Assembly: GCF_000478985.1 (NCBI RefSeq)
Contig: NZ_AWXB01000063.1
Span: 18,405 to 82,404 of the forward strand
Reading direction: 5' to 3'
From: Peptoniphilus sp. BV3C26
GTDB taxonomy: Bacteria; Bacillota; Clostridia; Tissierellales; Peptoniphilaceae
Length of the DNA: 64,000 bases
In this document: piece by piece, positions 55,011-61,207 of the stretch
How positions within the stretch are numbered: the stretch's first letter is position 1
Layout of the letters: each line of letters starts with the position of its first letter
Program-made: the position numbers and the translations under genes
The notes under the pieces: generated by a model
What the model was told of the DNA's origin: nothing
Database searches by the model: none
What the model saw: the letters and a program-made list of their open reading frames with translations, nothing else

Positions 55011-56312
55011 TTATAACAAATCAGGATTACTGTCAATCAAACTGTTCATTCTATTCCTTATAATGACTGCTGACGAATTACAATCTAAGCATACCATATT
55101 ATACGTAATAGGTGTATCTTTTTTTATGTTAATTTTTGCTTTTGTATTTTCATTAATTAAACCTATTGGAAGTAAATCATTTTCTTTAGCTATGGAATAT
55201 TTTTCAAGACTTCCAAAAACACTCTTGCCGCCAATTCCTTCAATAAGTTCTCCTGCTAAGATATCTCTTTTTGCAATAGCAACAGTTTCTGCTGAAGGCT
55301 TCAAGTTTTTAGGTGTAATTGATGACTCGTGTAAAACTACAGCCTTTGCAATGGAAATAGGAGTTTCAAGACTTGTTAGATGGTATGGTCTGTAAATAGC
55401 ATAGTTTGGACCTTTCCCCATGGAAAGATATTGCATTTCATAATCTATAATTTCATTTTTAGCTTTTACAATAGCATATACTCCTGGTGCAATTCCCTTT
55501 ACAAAATCTACTGTATACCTATTTTTAAAAATGCCTCCATCTTCTATAAGTTTAAACTTATCAGCAAGCTCTTTAGGCTCTGAATAAATCATGTGACAGC
55601 CTCTTATATCAGGCATAAAACCTGTAGCATTGCAAACTGCATTAAGTTCTATCATTGTATTTGTTCCATCAACAAAAGATGTAAGCATCCTGGGGCTGAT
55701 TCTTCTTTTTTTTGCATCCTCTTTTACATCGTCTTCAGTTACATAATAATTTAATTCATTGTTCTTGCCTTTTCCTAAATGAAGAATCTCAAATCCCATT
55801 AAATTTGCAAATTCAAAAAGCTCTACAATAGCTCCTGGTTCATCTCCATAACTTCCTGTATATACAATGTTGCTATTTTTTGCAAGATGATTTAAATATG
55901 GTCCAACAGTTGAATCCATTTCAACATTTAAGCTCACAACGTGAACTTTGTTTTTAAAAGCTTCAAGGCTTATATCTATCCCTGCATTTATGTTGCCTGT
56001 ACAGTCTGTAACAGCGTCTACAAGCTCGCTTTTTGTTGCAAGAGTGTTATCAGTCGTACCGATGTATTTATTTTCTTTAAAGGCCTTTAAAGCCGTCTCA
56101 AAATTATCTGTAATTACATAATCTTTTTCAGCAACCTTGCAAGCTTTAAATAACTCTAAAATTGATTCTTTTCTTCGTGAAGAAATTACAGTTGGTCTAA
56201 AATTTTCAAGACTTAATAGCTGTGAAAAAAGTGATGTCCCCATTAAACCGGAGCCTACAATACCTACTTTAATTTCTCCAAATTCATTGATTTTATTACT
56301 TAAAAAATTCAT
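55011..56312 (-). CDS. NAD-binding homoserine-dehydrogenase-like protein with C-terminal SAF domain
   Basis: A 433-residue protein. Rossmann motif: VGIVGSGLMGTSLFSQLL. Next are DAVTDCTGNINAGIDISLEA and GSYGDEPGAIVELFEFANLMG. The C-terminal SAF-like part begins near TVAIAKRDILAGELIEGIGG. This matches COG4091 (predicted homoserine dehydrogenase plus SAF). Some members are oxidoisomerases of branched-sugar acid catabolism; nothing here tells which reaction. GGAGGATTT precedes the ATG. It stands alone. Confidence 0.85.
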   Translation of the reverse strand: MNFLSNKINEFGEIKVGIVGSGLMGTSLFSQLLSLENFRPTVISSRRKESILELFKACKVAEKDYVITDNFETALKAFKENKYIGTTDNTLATKSELVDAVTDCTGNINAGIDISLEAFKNKVHVVSLNVEMDSTVGPYLNHLAKNSNIVYTGSYGDEPGAIVELFEFANLMGFEILHLGKGKNNELNYYVTEDDVKEDAKKRRISPRMLTSFVDGTNTMIELNAVCNATGFMPDIRGCHMIYSEPKELADKFKLIEDGGIFKNRYTVDFVKGIAPGVYAIVKAKNEIIDYEMQYLSMGKGPNYAIYRPYHLTSLETPISIAKAVVLHESSITPKNLKPSAETVAIAKRDILAGELIEGIGGKSVFGSLEKYSIAKENDLLPIGLINENTKAKINIKKDTPITYNMVCLDCNSSAVIIRNRMNSLIDSNPDLL

Positions 56313-56342
56313 AAATCCTCCAGTTGATAATATATCATAAAA

Positions 56343-57557
56343 TCATTTTAAATCATACAATTTTTCAATGGCTTTAGAACTTATATATGCACTTGAAAAG
56401 GCCCACTGTAAATTATAACCACCACAGTCACCAGCTACATCCAAAGCTTCTCCTATAATATAAAGACCCTTCACTAACTTTGACTCAAAAGTTTTATTGT
56501 CAATTTCACTTGTATCAACTCCACCAAGGGTAACCTGAGAATTTTTAAAAGAGTTCACTCCAGTAACTTCAAAAGTTGAATGTAAAATAAGGTTTAATAA
56601 ATTTTCATAATCCCTATGGGTTAAATTGCAAAGAGGGTTGTTTTTGTCTATGTCTAAAGTCTTTAATAAATAATGGATAAACTTTTTATTTACAAGACCT
56701 GTTAGAAATCTTTCAATGGAAAAATCAGGATTCATATAAATACACGAAAAATAAAAATCCGAAAAATTTTTGTCAACCTCATTAATTAAAGGGAGCTCTA
56801 TAAAAAATTTCTCGTTGGAAAGACTTACATAGTAAGATAAATCAAAAATAGGTGGACCACTAATTCCATAGTCCGTAAATAAAAGGTCCCCATATTTTTT
56901 ATCTACTACTTTGCCATCTTTTATAAGTTTACATTCTCCAATAACCTTGGTGCCAGAAAGATGTTTTAAAAAATCACTTTTCAATTTTAATTGAGTAAGG
57001 CCTGGACTAAGCTTAGTAATTTTGTGTCCCAAATTTTTTAAAAGAGAAAAAGCACTGCCGTCACTTCCGGAAACAGGCATACTCGTTCCTCCACAGGCAA
57101 AAATAATTTTATCGAATTCAAAAGAAGACTCCTTTGAATAAACTTTAAATTTATTATTTATTTTTTCAATTTTATTTACAAAAAAATTATTTATAACCTT
57201 TACATTTTTCTTTTTAAGTTCATCTAAAAAGATATTTAAAACAGAAGCCGAGCTTAAAGTTATGGGATAGACTCTTCCCTTTTCAAGGCTTAAAGTTTTC
57301 ATACCTATGTTTTCAAAAAATTTTATAAGATCCTTATTTGAAAAATTATTTATGGCAAAATCAACAAAATTTTCAGAACCCTTATAATTTTTTTTATCTA
57401 AGTTTAAATTTGTAAGATTACATCTTCCATTTCCCGTTGCCAAAAGTTTTTTACCAATCCTATCATTTCTTTCAAGAATGGTAACATCATATTCTAAGGG
57501 AAAATTTATCGCCGCAAAAATTCCGCTGGCTCCTCCACCAATTATTCCAATTTTCAT
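56343..57557 (-). CDS. HI0933/YhiN-family flavoprotein
   Basis: A 404-residue FAD protein. The N-terminal FAD loop is KIGIIGGGASGIFAAI, then RIGKKLLATGNGRCNLTNL, the HI0933 family hallmark. IIFACGGTSMPVSGSDG and GLYIIGEALDVAGDCGGYNLQWAFSSA follow. Function unknown. It is divergent from pepT. Confidence 0.92.
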   Translation of the reverse strand: MKIGIIGGGASGIFAAINFPLEYDVTILERNDRIGKKLLATGNGRCNLTNLNLDKKNYKGSENFVDFAINNFSNKDLIKFFENIGMKTLSLEKGRVYPITLSSASVLNIFLDELKKKNVKVINNFFVNKIEKINNKFKVYSKESSFEFDKIIFACGGTSMPVSGSDGSAFSLLKNLGHKITKLSPGLTQLKLKSDFLKHLSGTKVIGECKLIKDGKVVDKKYGDLLFTDYGISGPPIFDLSYYVSLSNEKFFIELPLINEVDKNFSDFYFSCIYMNPDFSIERFLTGLVNKKFIHYLLKTLDIDKNNPLCNLTHRDYENLLNLILHSTFEVTGVNSFKNSQVTLGGVDTSEIDNKTFESKLVKGLYIIGEALDVAGDCGGYNLQWAFSSAYISSKAIEKLYDLK

Positions 57558-57626
57558 AATATCCTCAACTTTTTCTGTGATTTAATCATTCTTATTGTAT
57601 AATAAAATTTAAACGGAGGGAAATAA

Positions 57627-58838
57627 ATGAATTTTAAAGAAAAATTAATTGAAAGATTTTTAAAATATGTATCTTTTGAAACAACTTCAGATGAATTTTC
57701 TGAAACTTGTCCATCTACAAAACTGCAATTAAATTTAGCTGAATATCTTGTAGATGAAATGAAAAAAATGGGAATTGAAAGTCAAATGGACGAAAACGGA
57801 TATGTTTATGGAAAAATTCCAGCAACAGATAAGACTCTAAAAAAAGTCGGATTTATTGCACACATGGACACTTCTCCTGACTTTACAGGAAAAAATGTTA
57901 AAGCCCAAAGATTTGTTTATGAAGGCGGAGATATAAAATTAAATGAAAATCTATTTATGAATTTAAAAGAATTTCCATTTTTGAAAAACATAGTTGGAAA
58001 AGAAATAATAACAAGTGACGGAACCACTCTTTTAGGTGCTGATGACAAAGCCGGAATCGCAATTATAATGACTATGGCTGAAATAATTTTAAGCTCAAAA
58101 GAAAGACACGGACAAATAAGTTTGGCCTTTACTCCCGATGAAGAAATAGGAAGAGGAGCAGACAAATTCGATATAAAAAAATTTGATGCAGACTTTGCTT
58201 ATACCGTTGACGGAGGTCCTATAGGCGAGCTTGAATATGAAACTTTCAATGCAGCAAGTGGAATTTTAACTGTATATGGAAAAAATGTTCACCCGGGAAC
58301 TGCAAAAGATATAATGGTAAATTCTGCAGAAATAGCCTGTGAATTCGATAATATTTTGCCAAGAGATCAAAGACCACAAACCACTGAAAATTATGACGGA
58401 TTTTTCCATCTTTTAAGTCTTGAAGGAAGCACTGAAAAAACAGTGGCAAGATATATTATTCGTGACCATTCAAGAGAAAAATTTGAAAATAAAAAAGAAC
58501 TCTTTAAAAACATAGGAAAACTTTTAAGTGAAAAATATAAAACAAAAATAGAAACTGATGTAAAAGATTCCTACTATAACATGAAAGAAAAATTAGAAGA
58601 TCACATGGAAGTTGTAGAACTTGCAAAAAAATCCATGGAAGATATAAATATAAAACCTCTTATACAACCAATTAGAGGAGGAACTGACGGATCTAAACTT
58701 TCTTTTATGGGACTACCCACTCCAAACTTATTTACAGGAGGTTACAATTTCCACGGAAAATATGAATTTGTTGTAATAGAATCTATGGAAAAATGTGTAA
58801 ACTTATTATTAAAAATTATTGAAAATATAGGAGAATAA
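57627..58838 (+). CDS. pepT: Peptidase T (tripeptide aminopeptidase)
   Basis: A 403-residue M20 zinc peptidase that releases N-terminal residues from tripeptides. Ligand motifs: IAHMDTSPDFTG, DGTTLLGADDKAGIAI, FTPDEEIGRGADKF and GGTDGSKLSFMGLPTPNLFTGG. GGAGGG precedes the ATG and a TATAAT is at 57598-57603. It is followed by pepD one base later, forming a peptide-degrading pair. Confidence 0.97.
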   Translation: MNFKEKLIERFLKYVSFETTSDEFSETCPSTKLQLNLAEYLVDEMKKMGIESQMDENGYVYGKIPATDKTLKKVGFIAHMDTSPDFTGKNVKAQRFVYEGGDIKLNENLFMNLKEFPFLKNIVGKEIITSDGTTLLGADDKAGIAIIMTMAEIILSSKERHGQISLAFTPDEEIGRGADKFDIKKFDADFAYTVDGGPIGELEYETFNAASGILTVYGKNVHPGTAKDIMVNSAEIACEFDNILPRDQRPQTTENYDGFFHLLSLEGSTEKTVARYIIRDHSREKFENKKELFKNIGKLLSEKYKTKIETDVKDSYYNMKEKLEDHMEVVELAKKSMEDINIKPLIQPIRGGTDGSKLSFMGLPTPNLFTGGYNFHGKYEFVVIESMEKCVNLLLKIIENIGE

Positions 58839-58839
58839 A

Positions 58840-60252
58840 ATGAGTATTTTAAACTTAGAACCAAAGTTAGTCTTTAAATATTTTTCAGAAATTTCTCAAA
58901 TTCCAAGACCTTCAGGTCATGAAGAAAAAATTTCCGCCTACCTTGAAAATTTTGGAAAAGAAAGAAATTTTGAAACTTACGTTGACCAAACAAAGAATGT
59001 CTTAATAAGAAAACCTGCAAGTAAAGGTTATGAAAATTCTCCCGGCATTATAATCCAAGGTCATATGGACATGGTTCCAGAAAAATCAGATGACAGTAAT
59101 CACGATTTTTTAAAAGACCCTATTAGTTTAATTGTTGAAGATGATAAAATTTATGCAAATAATACAACCTTAGGTGCAGATGATGGAATAGGTCTTGCCT
59201 TTGCCCTTGCCCTTCTTGATGACAAAGAAGCACAACACGGTCCCTTAGAATGTTTATTCACAATAAGTGAAGAAACCACAATGGAAGGAGCTATGAATTT
59301 ATCTTCTAATCTTTTAAAGGGAAATTTACTTTTAAACATTGATTCCGAAGAAGAAGGAATAATGACTGTAGGTTCTGCAGGTGGAGAAAATTATCTTGCA
59401 AAATTTAATTTTTCAGAAGTTGAAATTCCCAAGGACTATAAAGTTTATGACCTTACTTTTCAAGGCCTATTAGGTGGACATTCTGGAATGGAAATTTCAA
59501 AAAATCATGGTAATATTATTAAAATTATGGCAGATTTAATTGATGGTTTAGACGATTCAATGATTGTAAATTTTAATAGTGGAACAAAACAAAACGCAAT
59601 CCCCAGAAGCGGAAGCCTTACTTTGGCAACAAAATCAAACATAAATTCACGAGTTGAAAAAATCCTGGAAAAATTTGAAAACTTAGACGGAAACCTGGAA
59701 ATCTTAGTAAAAGATTCAAAAGCTAAAAGTGCAATGGGAACCATAGACTCAAATATTTTTGCAAGATATCTTTTAGACTTACACAACGGAGTTTATTCTT
59801 ACACAGACTCCAGTCAAAAAGATGTTGAAAGTTCAGCAAATCTTGCCATTGTTAAAAAAGATGGCTTTTCTTATAACATTTTAGTTTCCATAAGAAGTGC
59901 CTCAGAAGAAAAATTAAGACAACTTGAAGAAAAATATAAACTAACAAGTCAGGCTTACAAAGTTTCATATGAATTTTCCGAAGGTTATCCAACTTGGGAA
60001 TATAAAAAAGATTCCCTTTTGAGAGATAGAGCCATGACTGTTTATAAAAAAATGTTCGGTCATGAAATGGTTACTGAAATAACTCACGGTGGATTGGAAT
60101 GCGGAGTATTTAGCGAAAAATATCCAAACATGGACATGATTTCCATAGGGCCAGATATAAGAGGAGCACACACTCCAAAAGAATCTCTAAGTATTTCATC
60201 TACAAAAAGAATGTATGAATATGTAAAAGAACTTTTAAAAGAATTAAAATAA
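58840..60252 (+). CDS. pepD: Aminoacyl-histidine dipeptidase (PepD, M20 family)
   Basis: A 470-residue dipeptidase (carnosinase-like). Motifs: IPRPSGHEEKISAYL, IQGHMDMVPEKS, TTLGADDGIGLAFALALL, LFTISEETTMEGAM and HGGLECGVFSEKYP. Its ATG is right behind the pepT stop with GGAGAATAA as ribosome site. The strong adjacent terminator closes the unit. Confidence 0.97.
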   Translation: MSILNLEPKLVFKYFSEISQIPRPSGHEEKISAYLENFGKERNFETYVDQTKNVLIRKPASKGYENSPGIIIQGHMDMVPEKSDDSNHDFLKDPISLIVEDDKIYANNTTLGADDGIGLAFALALLDDKEAQHGPLECLFTISEETTMEGAMNLSSNLLKGNLLLNIDSEEEGIMTVGSAGGENYLAKFNFSEVEIPKDYKVYDLTFQGLLGGHSGMEISKNHGNIIKIMADLIDGLDDSMIVNFNSGTKQNAIPRSGSLTLATKSNINSRVEKILEKFENLDGNLEILVKDSKAKSAMGTIDSNIFARYLLDLHNGVYSYTDSSQKDVESSANLAIVKKDGFSYNILVSIRSASEEKLRQLEEKYKLTSQAYKVSYEFSEGYPTWEYKKDSLLRDRAMTVYKKMFGHEMVTEITHGGLECGVFSEKYPNMDMISIGPDIRGAHTPKESLSISSTKRMYEYVKELLKELK

Positions 60253-60258
60253 TAATAA

Positions 60259-60293
60259 AAATAAGGTAGGTTTTTCCTACCTTATTTTTTATT
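60259..60293. terminator. Bidirectional terminator of pepT-pepD
   Basis: AAATAAGGTAGG-TTTTT-CCTACCTTATTT then TTTTTT; it also serves the converging NEAT gene. Confidence 0.9.
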
Positions 60294-61138
60294 TACTTTG
60301 TAATTTTTACTGTCTTACTAGCTCCGTCCCAATCAACCTTTGCTCCTGTTATCTCAGCTATAGCTCTCAAAGGTACGAATGTTCTTCCTGACTTTATCTT
60401 TGCCGGAGAATCTATCTTAATATCTTTTCCATTGGCATTTACAATATTTGAATCTATAGTTAGCTTTGCTAAACCATCTCCAATAGTAATTGTCTTATTA
60501 GCTCCGTCCCAATCAACCTTAAGACCCAAAGCTTCAGAAATAAATCTTAAAGGAACCATAGTTCTGGAATTTTCCACATATGGTGCTGGATCAGGAGTCA
60601 ATTCTTTATCATTAACAATAATCTTAATTTGAGAATTGCTTTTTTCAGACTGATCTTCCTTCTTTTCCTCTAAAGTTTTCGCATTTGCCCAGTCAAATTT
60701 TAAATAAGCCTTTTGTTCACCAGAACCCTTTCCGCCTCCAGCAATAGCATCCATAGCATCAACCCAAACAGCAACAAGAATTTGTCCTTCCTTAGGATTT
60801 GTTCTTTCAAACTCATGAATCTTATTATATTCACCACTTACAGGACTTTGCTTAGCCTCAACCCTCTTAGAATCCTTGTCCCCATCGTAAATAAATAAAT
60901 TAGTAAGCTCACCTTCCATATTCATAAACTCCATCTTTTTTAAATAAAGTTTATAAATATATTTTCCATCCTTCTCTTCCACATCTGCAACTTGTCTTAA
61001 AGAAGGATTACCCATGGATTCTTTACCTGGTTCGCCAAACTTTTCAAGTTTAACAGGTACTTCATACTTAGTAGCTGCAAAAATTGAGCTTGGAATTAAA
61101 ACTAAAACTAACAATAGTGACATAAATATTTTTTTCAT
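60293..61138 (-). CDS. Secreted NEAT-domain protein with CuAO_N1 repeats
   Basis: A 281-residue protein. The ATG at 61138 (behind GAGGTGT) opens a signal peptide (MKKIFMSLLLVLVLIPSSIFA). The NEAT domain (about 24-145) starts YEVPVKLEKFGEPGKESMGN, contains GELTNLFIYDGD and ends VAVWVDAMDAIAGGGKGSGE, then FDW. The classical YxxxY haem ligand pair is absent. An acidic/Lys linker follows, then two CuAO_N1 units (NSRTMVPLRFISEALGLKVDW and SGRTFVPLRAIAEITGAKVDW). No SLH, sortase motif or transmembrane anchor is seen, so it may be held by the CuAO part or be released. Upstream lies an SLH-anchored protein with two related NEAT domains, probably in one operon. Role in haem or iron capture is inferred. 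Confidence 0.87.
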   Translation of the reverse strand: MKKIFMSLLLVLVLIPSSIFAATKYEVPVKLEKFGEPGKESMGNPSLRQVADVEEKDGKYIYKLYLKKMEFMNMEGELTNLFIYDGDKDSKRVEAKQSPVSGEYNKIHEFERTNPKEGQILVAVWVDAMDAIAGGGKGSGEQKAYLKFDWANAKTLEEKKEDQSEKSNSQIKIIVNDKELTPDPAPYVENSRTMVPLRFISEALGLKVDWDGANKTITIGDGLAKLTIDSNIVNANGKDIKIDSPAKIKSGRTFVPLRAIAEITGAKVDWDGASKTVKITK

Positions 61139-61161
61139 TTTACACCTCATTTTTTATTTTA

Positions 61162-61189
61162 GAGGGACAATCCCAAAGAAAAGTCCCCC
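61162..61189 (-). other. Hairpin between the two NEAT genes
   Basis: Reverse-strand GGGGGAC and GTCCCTC can pair around a 14-base loop in the 69-base gap between the genes. No T-run follows (AAAATAAAAAATG), so it is not an ordinary terminator; it may be an mRNA-stabilising or processing element. Confidence 0.4.
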
Positions 61190-61207
61190 ATATTAAATTA
61201 ATAAAAC

